Shown here piece after piece: positions 33,230 to 43,925 of a DNA stretch of 64,000 bases. The position numbers and the translations under genes are program-made. The stretch's first letter is position 1. Each line of letters starts with the position of its first letter. Source of the DNA: Endomychus coccineus (Eukaryota > Arthropoda > Insecta > Coleoptera > Endomychidae); contig OY294067.1 of assembly GCA_958510875.1 (NCBI GenBank), positions 148,478,243 to 148,542,242 of the forward strand. Direction: 5' to 3'. The notes beneath the pieces are model-generated. The model searched no databases, had not been told where the DNA came from, and saw only the letters and a program-made list of their open reading frames with translations.

Positions 33230-36200
33230 ATGCATGTAAGCTGGCTCCACCCATCTACAACTTCAGACAACATTTTGAATTATGGTAAAAAAACAAATAG
33301 CAATATAACATGTAAACTAAACTCTAAACATCCTGATGTCTACTCATCGTTTAAAATCACATTTCCTGCAAAAAATGACGAAATACTTATGGATCCCGAT
33401 TATTGGCCCACAGGTGTTACAATGAATCGATTCTTTCTTAAAAGAGGAAATAACACATATAATAAATGAAGGTAAGCTTACACAATGTAGTATCTATCAG
33501 CATCAGCTTATATGCTTATCAAATCAAGATCAAAACGAAGTGCAAAGTGATGTGAACGTAGGCAGTAATAAGCTAGATATTAAGAATTCCAAGTTAGGAC
33601 ATTTTAATGTTTTTCATATAAATGTACAAGGCCTTCAGAACAAAATACATGAGTTTGAAATAATGATACAAATTCAAAAATCCCGATGTGCTATGCATAA
33701 GTGAGCATTGGCTAACAGGCAATGACATTTTCAATTTCAATATCAAGGGATGGCAAACAGCATCTTTTTATTCCAGATCAAACTCCATTCGAGGGGTGTA
33801 ATGCTATTACGTAAAACAAAATACTCATGTGATTCATTAAATAAAATTGGAAATCTATCTGTGGAAAATTTTTGTGAGCTATCTGCAATTTATGTTAATA
33901 TTTGTGTCATTTGTGTATACAAGCCTCCATATTCATCTAATTTTGGAAATTTTATCTTAGTAACAGAAAAATTATTAATTGTAATAAAATCTAGTCATTT
34001 CAGCAATGTGATCATTTGTGGGGATTTTAATTTAAAATTTGGAATTTCAGATAATGCAACGTCCACATTATGTAACAATTCAAAAACTACAACAAACAGA
34101 TTTCTAGATGTGCTAAAATCAGAGGGTTTTATACAAACTGTATTTAAAGCTACGAGCGGTAATAACTGTTTGGATAATATATTTCTGAACTTCTCAATGG
34201 AGGGATATGATAGCACGGTTATACCTTTAGAGTTTTCTGATCATGACGGTCAGAATATAACAGTTGTTATTCCCTTTGAACACAACATTCATCTTAACAA
34301 GGTGTGTCGACCCTTAACTCAAAAGGGGTTTAACACGTTTCATAATCTCATTGAAGTTATCAACTGGGACTGCTTAAAACAAGGCGATGCAAACAATAGT
34401 TGTTCTCTTCTCCTTGATAAACTGACCGAGGCGTTTACTTTGGCTTTTCCTGAAGTAACAATAAAAACTAAGAACTGTAATAGTGCTACAAGTATCAAGT
34501 GGTATACTTCAGAGTTAGAAACAATGAGGTCACAATTACGACTTGTTAATGATATGTATAATACACATCGAACATTAGATTTGAAAGAAATCAGAAACAA
34601 ATTCAGACTACAATATAATAAAAAAATTAAACAAGAAAAAATGCTTACAAATGAAAAATATATTAGAAGTTCCTCCAATCCTTCAAAAAGCATGTGGAAT
34701 CTGATAAATAATAAAAGAAAATCTACTAAGCATTCAGAACATGATTCCATACATCCTGACATTTTCAATAATTTCTTTACTTCTATTCCACATGAACTAA
34801 GGAAAAACCTACCATCAGTAAATATTGATCCCATGCAAAGCATGAGAATCATACCACTTGACACTTCCTTTTCCTTCAATGAAATTACATACAATGAAGT
34901 AAGAAACATTATAAATTCCCTTAAGAATAGTTACTCCAAAGATATTTATGGATTGCCTGTTATTCTTATGAAGAGAAACATCAATGTACTTATCAAGCCT
35001 TTTACTATTCTTATTAATAATAGCTTTCAATCTGGCACCTTTCCAGATTGCCTTAAGAAAGCCAAAGTAATACCTTTATTTAAAAAAGGTAACCGAGATA
35101 TAGTTTCTAATTACCGGCCAATATCATTACTACCAGTTATATCGAAAATCTCCATTCAAATAACGAAATTTTTTGAAGATTACAATTTGTTTTCCGAGTG
35201 CCAATTTGGATTTAGAAAAGGGAAAAATGCTGTAGATGCGATTGGTCATTTCATCAATTACACAGTAGATTGTTTTGAGAAAGGTATGTATTCTTTGTCT
35301 CTGTTTCTGGATATGAGTAAGGCCTTTGATTGTGTGGAGCATGCTTTACTCCTTCAAAAACTCACAAAATACAATTTCACAAATGAATCTATAAAACTTA
35401 TTGAGTCCTATCTCTCCAATAGATCTCAAACTATTATTGTCAACAATGCTAGTTAGAAAGTAAAATCATTAAGTGTAGGTGTGCCGCAAGGATCTATTTT
35501 GGGGCCCATTCTATTTATTATATACATCAATGACTTTGTTGATTATTTAGGCGAAATTAACTGTGAACTATTTGCGAACGATACGACAGCTTTTACCTGT
35601 AGAGAGGAGTTGGAACAGTTGAAGGAGAAGAGTGAAACCGTAATGTACAGAGCGAAAAACTGGCTATCAGCCAATAAATTAACTCTCAATGATTCAAAGA
35701 TTGTGGAAATACTTTTTACGTTAAGGGAGCGACATGATTTCGGAGGTGCCACTCATGCCAAAATTCTAGGTGTCTATATAGACCACCGTTTAACATGGAA
35801 TGTACATGCGGAGCATGTAGCAAATAAACTTTGCAGTCAGATCTTTCTGATGAGATGTTTGTCGGGAACTGTGTCTATCAATGTATTGAAAATGGCTTAT
35901 CATGCAGTTGTTGGTTCAACTCTCAACTGCGGACTAATATTATGGGAATATTGCTCAGAGCGTGTAAGGATATTCCGTCTGCAGAGGCGAGCCATCAGAG
36001 TTCTCGCTGGGTTGAAGCATAGGGACACTTGTAGAAACTCGTTTAGGAAATTGCAAATTCTAATTTTTCCGGGCCTCTTCATCAGTCATTGTCTTCTTTT
36101 TGCTCACGAGAACACTGATGGATTGTTCAGGCAGGAGGAAATCCACACACATAACACTCGCCACAAAGAAAATATAGGAACAAATTTTTTCAGATTGAGC

Positions 36201-36594
36201 ACATCTCGAAATGGTATTAACTATACAGCTTTCAAATTTTTTAATAAACTACCCACAATAATCCGGACTCTTCCAAAAAAAAATTTTTTTTTTTTTACTT
36301 TTTACTAAAACATTGTTTTCATTCTGTATCAGAATATAATTCTCATAATTTCCATTAATGTTACTACCATTTACTACTGCGAAATTTTGAATATTTAGGT
36401 TAAAATATTAAATAGCATCATTCCTCATTTGTCATTATATTTAATATTTATATTTTATGTACTTTAAATTTTAAAATGTATTTTCAATGTTCCTTTATCA
36501 TAATGATTTGTATGTTTCAGAATTTTGACGAATATATAATGCTTATGTTGTATTTTTTAACATGAATAAAATCTACTCTACTCTACTCTACTCG
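33230..36594 (+). mobile_element. 5'-truncated LINE with ORF1 end, ORF2 and (CTACT)n tail
   Basis: The most complete non-LTR element in the window. 33230-33469 encodes the C-terminal end of an ORF1 protein (HPDVYSSFKIT, PDYWPTGVTMNRFF). ORF2 begins near 33608. After ORF2 there is an AT-rich 3' UTR, AATAAA at 36565-36570 and then about four TCTAC repeats up to about 36594. A microsatellite tail instead of poly(A) is usual for several LINE clades. The 5' end within ORF1 is missing. I saw no clear target duplication. Confidence 0.8.
33608..36308 (+). pseudogene. LINE ORF2: endonuclease and reverse transcriptase
   Basis: Endonuclease: NVFHINVQGLQNKIHEFE start near 33608, ICGDFNLKF near 34014, SDHDGQN near 34240. 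RT: YRPISLLPV near 35112, FGFRKGKNAVDA near 35208, motif A LDMSKAFDCVEH near 35310, motif B VGVPQGSILGPILF near 35480, catalytic box read as LFANDTT at 35568 (normally FADDT), thumb with KILGVYIDHRLTW near 35760. A 568-residue frame (33750-35456) is open. It is broken by a frameshift near 33690 and a TAG at about 35454, after which the frame continues to 36308. Replacement of the first Asp in the active-site pair by Asn should abolish RT activity. Jockey/CR1 group; exact clade unknown. Confidence 0.85.
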
Positions 36595-36597
36595 ATT

Positions 36598-36810
36598 CCA
36601 AATAAGTTGCTTGAACGTATGCGGCTATTATACTTACAAATCGAGTGTACTCCGTCAAATATGCGGCTAGTATACTTACAGATCGGATGTATCCCACCAA
36701 TTATGTGGCTACTTCACTCAAAAATCGAGTGTATACAACCACATATGTGGATATTATGATGACAAAGAGAGTGTATTCCGCCAAATATGCGGCTAGTATA
36801 GCTGATGAGT
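36598..36810. repeat. 42-bp minisatellite, five units
   Basis: ATGCGGCT/ATGTGG landmarks recur at 36619, 36661, 36703, 36745 and 36787, exactly 42 bases apart, with diverged phrases GAGTGTACTCCG / GATGTATCCCAC / GAGTGTATACAAC / GAGTGTATTCCG between. Because 42 is a multiple of three the plus strand stays open for about 46 codons as a 14-residue repeat, but there is no other sign of coding. It begins within a few bases of the LINE tail. Confidence 0.85.
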
Positions 36811-36839
36811 CATTAAATTACATACGTTGTTGAATCTCA

Positions 36840-38780
36840 GTTGGTTCTTATTCCAAGATATGAAAATTTTGAGAACAAATTTTCTGAATTTAGAAGCACC
36901 AGATACTGAATCGATTCCAAAATAGATATTGAAGGGGATCCGTCCATCTGGATTGTCATAGGGAAGCAGTTATGAGCGGTAGAAAAATATAGCGTCTAAG
37001 CTGAAATTCAACAAATTTATGATGTCGTGCGCTTTGTTCACTAGCATAGACATCAAATTCACCATATTGTGGCACAATATGGCTAGCTGTACAAATGAGG
37101 AAGCACTCAGCAAATCCCATAAAGGCTTGTAGGAACTTCAGATTGATTGCAATGGTTCAAAAGGAGGTGACGAGGAATTTCGCCTCTGGCTCACATTTTC
37201 TAGAGAACTATACCCCATAGGGACATTTTTAAACAACAAATTCAATCTTGCTGAACCAACTTAGGTGTAATTAAAAAAGCATTGAACATTCTCCAAAAAT
37301 TACGGACTGAAGTTGACAACATCATGATCAGTGTTGAAGTAATCCAGCTAGCTCTTCGAAGCATTTGGGAGAAATCAATTCATTGCCAGCCAGTGCTGAT
37401 GAAGTTCCGATCTTATCACTCACCAAACCAAGGAAAGTTTCGGAACTTTGAAGCATTTTGACATCTCAAACCTAATCGATATTGTCGAATTGATAGTGAA
37501 TTTTCGCAAGTTGTTAATGAGTTTTGTTCCTCTTGGGATACCTACATTTTGAGTGATGAGATACCAAATATTTCCGATGATTTGATGAAACTGTTGGAAT
37601 TATCATCACAACACCTCCTACAGAAGAAGATCTTTGTTTCTCAATTTGGAACGAAATGAAAATATTTTCAAGAAACACCTCCTCAGGAAAGGTTGAATGC
37701 ATCAGCAATGCTGTCAATCGAACTTTTCTCACAGGTATTTACATAAAAAATTCATCGAATCAAAAAAAATTCAACCCTGGTTGAAATTGTCACCCACCAC
37801 CATTCATCTAGTCTAATCTATTCAGATGTTGCAATGACGAAGTATCCAACATATCTTATGAACCTGATTAATTTTAGCATGAAAGCTACTTGGTACAATT
37901 ATTCAACTCATGAACATGTGAGTTATTTCAGTTAGCTGGATTCTACTTATGTCTGTAACATAGGGACTGAATATTCCCCTGGCTAGTAGCTGAACATATT
38001 GCAATGCATATGGTCTCAAATAGAGATACATATTGTTTGTGACCAAAAAAGATATTAGTAGTTAGATTGAAGTTCATCATACCAATACATGAATAAATTT
38101 GATTATTTTAGAATTCTGACAACGAATTCCATAGTTTCACTTGCCATTTCAGATATTGAGAAATGTAATAGTTGTTAAATGAATTATATTGGATGATTTG
38201 AGAATAGTAGATTCAACGGATGATGAATATCAATATATCTGGTTCTAGTTATCCATCAATCAACACATGTCGATGAATAATTTATATCTCGTTTCAAATG
38301 TGTATGACATGTAATTAGTTTGGAGGAAGTTGGTATGACGGAAAGACAGAATAGACATGTTACGTCAGTGCTATTCAAGAATATTCGTATTGCAGAAGAA
38401 ATAGTATAGAACATTATAGAAAGTAAATGAAGAGATACACAGTAGGCCAGAATGAACTTTCCCTATGCAGGGTGAGCAATTTTCGGTTTGCTCATTGGTA
38501 AGTCGCACCACCACATATCACCAGAGGGAAGAACCTGGAGAAAAAATCAATATTAATGACATTCCGATGTTGAGCTAACAATCCGAAAGAGAGAAAATTC
38601 TTTGTTCTTGGCAACAAAAGATTGGCCTCTCATATCAGCTCTTCGTCCGGTGAGAAGCAGGAACAGGTGAGTGGTGCACATCAGGACGGTCCAGACTATG
38701 ACGACATCGAACTACATTGACGCTCTGAGTGGACGAATCAATTTTGGGATGACTTTCTAGTCCGATTCGAAGTGGTGGTT
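36840..38780. other. No recognised gene
   Basis: The plus strand around 37150-37750 has short readable runs separated by stops (for example DEEFRLWLTFSRELYPIG near 37160 and LIDIVELIVNFRKLL near 37470). It could be an old transposon or gag-like gene, but I do not recognise it. The rest is AT-rich. Confidence 0.35.
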
Positions 38781-38783
38781 ACC

Positions 38784-39731
38784 TACACGAAATTGTGGCC
38801 AATCGGGCAAAGAATCTTTCAACTCGCTCATATACTCAATCAGAACATTTCTTAATCAGTTTTATTGAAATATATAAGCACCGGGATGCTGTCATTTGAA
38901 TATGTACTGTCAAGTAATTGCCAACCATAGCGATACTTCAACCTACAATCCTTACTTGGAAAACGACTGAACTTCAGATGAATGTGCGTGAATAGTTAAT
39001 CTATGGTAGGGCATCGTATCGCATCGTATTCATCAATGATCTACTATCCTTTCAGAGGTTCATATTTACAAAAATACAAAAATTTAACGTTACCAAAGTG
39101 GTGTAATAGGTAAACACTCTGGACTAGAAATCCAGTAATATGAGTTCGAATCCCGCCTATGGTTCAATCTTTTACGTTTATTCATCTTTATAATCCTATG
39201 TTAAATTATCTAAGTTATCTTCATAATTCAGAAAATTCAATTCTATATCTCTTAAGTTACATACACGAAATTGTGGCCAATTAGGCGAAGGAATTTTAAA
39301 CTTGTTTATACTCAACCAGACCATTTCTCAGTCAGCGCTAATGAAATATATAAGAACCGAGATCCTGTCATTTGAGTAAGTACTGTCAAGTAATTGCCAA
39401 TCATAGCGATACTTAAACCTACAATCCTTACTCCAAAAATGACTGAACGTTAGATGAATGTACGTGAATAGTTGATCTATGGTAGGGCATCGACTCGCAT
39501 TGTATTCATCAATGATCTACTATCCTTTCGTAGGTTCATATTAACAAAAATATAAAAATCTAACGGGACCAAAGTGGTGTAATTGGTGAACAACCTGGAC
39601 TAGAAATCCAGTAATCTGGGTTTGAATCCCGCCTATGGTCCAATATTTTACGTTGATTCAGCTTCATAATCCTATGTTGAATTATCTAAGTTATCTTCAT
39701 AATTCAGAAAATTCGATTCTATATCTCTTAC
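38784..39731 (+). repeat. Two tandem ~475-bp units with tRNA-like core
   Basis: TACACGAAATTGTGGCC starts units at 38784 and 39262 (period 478). The tRNA-like cores are at 39090-39165 and 39566-39641. The second pairs well: GGACCA at the 5' end with TGGTCC at the 3' end, A box TGGTGTAATTGG, anticodon arm CTGGACTAGAAATCCAG, T arm GGGTTTGAATCCC. The units are the same family as 16493-17257 but in the other orientation and more diverged. The array stops at 39731, next to the left end of a Tc1-like element. Confidence 0.75.
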
Positions 39732-39734
39732 ATA

Positions 39735-41451
39735 CAGGATGTTTCAGTTTTTCCGTTCATAACTCCTTTTAAACAAATTATGATTTTCAGTTCAAACACG
39801 ATGCACTTCAGTTTTACTGAATGATAATTTCTTTTGTTGACGAAATGTTCTTGAGACAAATACAGTAGCGTAGTTATGGAGTTTTGTATGCATCAAACCC
39901 CTTAAGCATCTACGCCAATGGTCGGAAAAGTCTATTGTATACAAATTTGAGAACTTTGACTTATTTTCTATAAAAAAGTATTCCCGATAAATTTCACTTA
40001 GAGGCTTCTTGTTCGAACTATTTTGATTTTTCTAATCAAAGTTATCCTATGGAATTTCTATTGAAAGGCTATTATTCGAATTTACAATCCATTATTTATT
40101 TCACCACAAGCTCTTCGAATATGATTGAGTAGACATTTTCTATTATGAACCGGCACAAAGTTCATCATTCAAATAACCACAAGCAAAAAACTCCAGAAGA
40201 TTGAGGTCAGGTGATCGAGGAGGGTAATCAACTGGACCACCTCTATCAATTCATCTTTCACCGTACTACCTATTCAGCCATTCTTGTACTTTGTGTTTTC
40301 ATTTGCCTATGAACGTAAATTGTGAAAATTAATAAATTCATGTCCGTGTAAAATGTGTTCCATCTGTCTACAATATTTGCTGGAGAAAGTTTTCGTTGTT
40401 GTTCAGTTTCTTATTAGCAAATGAAAACCCATCATAGTACAAGATCAAGGAATTTACAAGAAGAATTCAATGTCAATGTCTGGCTTGGTATTCACAGAAA
40501 CAATATTTTTGCCCATACGGTTTACCAGACAGACCAGCAGTCGCTGCATTTTCAGAATTTTCAGAAACTAATCACAAAGGCATCGCACAGAGAGGGAACA
40601 AATGCATGGAGACAATTGGATGGCTGTCCTGCCCATTTTGGTAGACAAGTACGAGAATGGCTAAATAGGAAGAACGGTGAAAGATGGATTGATAGAGGTG
40701 GTTCAGTAGCACGGCCTCCTCGATCATTTGACCTCAATCCTCTGGACTTTTTTACTTGGAGTTATTTGAAACATAAAATTATGCTACGCCGGTTCATAAT
40801 AGAGAAGATCTTCTTATTAGAAGAGCTTGTGGTGAAATTAATAATAAAATGTTAATTCGAACAAGAAAGTCGTTGAGAAATCTATGTCGGCGTTGCGTTG
40901 GAGTGAATGGATCATTTTGATCATTTATTATGAATTATTCTTCATCGTTACCAATAAATAGGTATTCGGATAGTTTCTCACGTTTTAAATAGCCTTTCAA
41001 CAGAAATTCCATGAGATAACCCTGATTAGAAAAATCGAAATAGCGCGAACAGGAAGCCTCCAAGTGAAATTTATCAGAAACACTTTTTTTCAGAAAATAT
41101 ATCAAAGTTTCTAAATTTGTATACAATAATGATTTTTGATCATTGGCGTAGAAGCTTAATGGGTTTAAATGGGTACAAAACTCCATAACTACGCTACTGT
41201 ATCAGTCTCAAAAACATTTTTTCACCTTAAAAAATTTATCATCCAGTAAAACTGAAGTTTACCAAGTTTGAACTGAAAATCTTCTTTTTTTTGGAAGATA
41301 ATGAAGAAAATGTAAATAGTTTTCAAAATTTCAACAACCTGTATCTCGGAAATGAAGTAATTTAGAGAAAAATTTATCGAAGGACCCCTATTATTTTCAG
41401 AAGTTCTACCGTTTGCCGAAGTTATGAATGAAAAAACTGAAACACCCTGTA
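39735..41451. mobile_element. Fold-back Tc1/mariner-like element
   Basis: Ends with inverted CAGGRTGTTTCAGTTTTT sequences (39735 onward; 41451 backward), each next to TA (39733-39734 and 41452-41453), the target duplication of the Tc1/mariner superfamily. Beyond the short terminal repeats the whole left part to about 40290 is an inverted, shortened copy of the right part from about 40645 onward. For example, CCATTCTTGTAC at 40282 mirrors GTACGAGAATGG at 40650, and CTATTATGAACCGG at 40140 mirrors CCGGTTCATAATAG at 40790. So it is a fold-back structure with a single-copy centre. Confidence 0.75.
40421..40855 (+). pseudogene. Tc1/mariner-type transposase fragment (fold-back element)
   Basis: 144 codons reading the C-terminal half of a DDE transposase: NVNVWLGIHRNNIF, then QLDGCPAHFGRQVREWLN carrying the second catalytic Asp, then RPPRSFDLNPLDFFTWSYLK with the third-acid region (SFDLNPLDFF). 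The N-terminal DNA-binding part and first Asp are absent, so it cannot act. Parts of its C-terminal coding sequence recur inverted in the left arm. It is related to the transposase relic at 41984-42765, but the two are not close copies. Confidence 0.75.
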
Positions 41452-41563
41452 TACGGGGTGGTCCAGTTTCGGAAGCGGAAACTTTACAGGCAGACATATA
41501 ACTACAAAATAATTTCAGTTTGTACCATAAACAATATTCGAAAAATGCTTCGTTACAAAGGTA

Positions 41564-43305
41564 CAGGGTGTCAATACTTTTATGAAAGATCCAGATTTAA
41601 TAATATTTTCAAAACTACTCTAGATATTCAAATGAAATTCAGCACGTTTGAATAGATAATTCGAATACATCTTTCTAGAAAATATTATTTCATTTCCACC
41701 TGTGGCGTGCTTACAGACACATCTTCGGCTAATCAAAAATTATTTCCAGAATCCTTCTTCAATTTATAACAAAATAAGGGCTCTTTACTTTTTTTTCGTT
41801 CGACACATCAATCAGCCAGAAAAAAATCAAAATACCTGATTTCTGAAGAACAATTAAACAAAAACGAAAATAAGACATTTAATTAGTGGCTTACAACAAC
41901 AATAACAAAATGAGAGAAAAGTAAGGTGAAATCACAAGAATTGCTCGAAATGTAGTCCACCCACCTCAATTCATTTTCGACATCTACTCACTAACGCATT
42001 CACTGCAGCAGAATACTTCATGCGGATTTTGCCGCATATCATTGCAGGCTTGCTGAATTCTTAAGAGTAAATCTTCCCTTGTTAATACGGGATTAGTGTA
42101 GACTTCAACTCCATTAGTACCCCAAACGTAAAAGTCTAGCGTATTGAGATACGGTGACCTGGGTGACCAGGCCACTGGTTCAATACCATTACCCACGTCA
42201 TTATTCATGTCATTTCTCCCTAGCCGGCCAATAAATCGTCGAGGATAATTGGTATTGAGCCATTCTCCTACAACTATTCCAACATTCGTGGGAACTCCAT
42301 CTAGTTGAATCCAACTTTAACATCAATAACGGCCAACCTAACATTTACGGAAAATTCATTTTGGAATGATCTTGGCCAAATTTCTCGAGGATTCTGATGT
42401 GCCGAAATATGGTTATTATGGTAATTTGTTACCCCACGTCTGATAAAAGAGGATTCGTCCGTCCAAAGAATCTTATGGAAAAAGTCAGGATTTTCTTCCA
42501 TTGAGTTTAAAAGCCACTGGCAAAATCTTATTCTTTTTTCAGCATCCCCAGGATGCAAATCCTGAATAGTGGTGATAGGTAGGTTTCTGTGGTCATCGTG
42601 TAGTGTTCGTAATATTGTATTCTTCGGTATGTGAAGGTTCTGAGCTGCTTTCCGAGAGCTCAGCCTCGGATTGTTATCAAAAGTATGAAGTATACTGAAT
42701 ATTATATCGACGGTTTCAGTTCCGTGTACGATATTCACGAGCTGCCACTTCTGCATTTCCATCACAAAATTCGTAGCGAAAATGAATATCTGCGTATTCG
42801 TTGTTAGAAAAAAGCGTTTTTCAGATTAATACTTGCGCAACACTAATAAAAATGTTAACGATAACTCGAAATCAAATTACCTGACACAATTCAATCAACT
42901 GTCATAATGAAATGAAAGAACAGTTATAGTAGTAGTTGTTTTTTTAATGGCCTACTACGACAGATTGAAATTTGTCTGAATTCCAGTTGCTTAGAATTCT
43001 AATTTTTCACTGGCAAACGAAGTGTGAAACGAAAAAAAATTAGTTTTTTTTCGTTTTAATTTAAACAAGGATTCCAGAACTAGTTTTTGCTCCTCAAAAA
43101 ATCAGTGGCCTACCATATTTTTTGTGAAAAAATAGCCGAAGATATGTCTGTAAGCACGCCACTGGTTGAAGTAAAATAACATTTCTTACGTAAAAAGATG
43201 TATTCAAATTATCTCCTCAAACGTGCCAAATTTCATTTGAATATCTGAAGTAGTTTTAAAAATATTATCAAATCTGGATTTTCTTATAAAAATTTTGACA
43301 CCCTG
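41564..43305 (-). mobile_element. Tc1/mariner-like element with ~165-bp inverted ends
   Basis: The left end CAGGGTGTCAATACTTTTAT (41564) is mirrored at the right end (43305 backward). Similarity continues inward for about 165 bases to the shared phrase GTGGCGTGCTTACAGACA / TGTCTGTAAGCACGCCAC. The left flank is TA (41562-41563); the right flank is TG, probably a mutated TA. The terminal repeats are longer than in most Tc1 elements. A minus-strand transposase relic lies inside. Confidence 0.75.
41984..42765 (-). pseudogene. Tc1/mariner-type transposase relic
   Basis: Minus strand, in two or more frames. It has a helix-turn-helix region with SSRKAAQNLHIPKNTILRTL (near 42650), the first catalytic block ILWTDESSFIRRGV (near 42460), and NVRLAVIDVKVGFN. 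After a break comes PTNVGIVVGEWLNTNYPRRF, where the usual Asp-Gly-Cys-Pro-Ala-His phrase is degraded. It then reads AWSPRSPYLNTLDFYVWG (near 42150), in which the third acid (normally Asp after Pro in SPDL) is Tyr. Non-functional. Confidence 0.75.
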
Positions 43306-43320
43306 TGAGGTACAACTATT

Positions 43321-43925
43321 GCTATGAAGTCTTCCATATCTATACCATCACACACCAACAGAAAACAGCACCCTCTCATGGGACTATCATGTGAGGTCCA
43401 TTGCGACAACCGTTTCACAAAAAGTTGGTTTTCTATTCCGTACCAAGAGCTGGTTAATATCCCTGTAGCTCCGTATTATCTACGAAGCACAGATTCGACA
43501 TGTCCTGGACTACTGTCCATATGTTCGGAGTTCGGTTCATAAACATACGCTGAAGCTCTTAGATTTTATCCAGAAAAGATATATTCGTCTGATTGATGGT
43601 GTCACACCTACGAGTATATTGGCCTCCCTAGAACATTGTAGAAAGGTGAGAGATCTCTCCCTTTTCTATAGATATTTACACGATCGGTGTCCATCAGAAT
43701 CTCGCTGTTGTTCTATCACGAGGGACTCCAAATAGGCGGACTAGGCGAGCCCAAAAAGGTCAGCCGTTTATTGTCAAGCTTGAGACCTGCGGAACTTCTC
43801 CCTATCAGACTTCATTCTTCTATCGAACAGCGAAGTTATAATACTCTTCGCCTAGTGAGATCTCTCAATATGTCTATAACCTTTAAATCTTGGAAAAAAA
43901 TTGAATCTTGAAAAAAAAACTACTG
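43321..43925 (+). pseudogene. CR1/jockey-like LINE fragment, copy 2
   Basis: Reads the end of an RT and the C-terminal region: MKSSISIPSH, LMGLSCEVHCDNRFTKSWF, then LDFIQKRYIRLIDGVT around 43555-43605 and further phrases to 43911, followed by a short A-run. The same order occurs in the minus-strand copy at 51790-52635, and part of it at 32240-32530. Several frameshifts. Confidence 0.7.

Noticed and set aside
36562..36833. Repeat protein with 14-residue units
   Set aside because: It is just the 42-bp minisatellite read in frame; there is no other coding evidence.
37150..37750. gag-like or other transposon gene
   Set aside because: Readable runs are short and interrupted, and I recognise no motif. 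Left unassigned.
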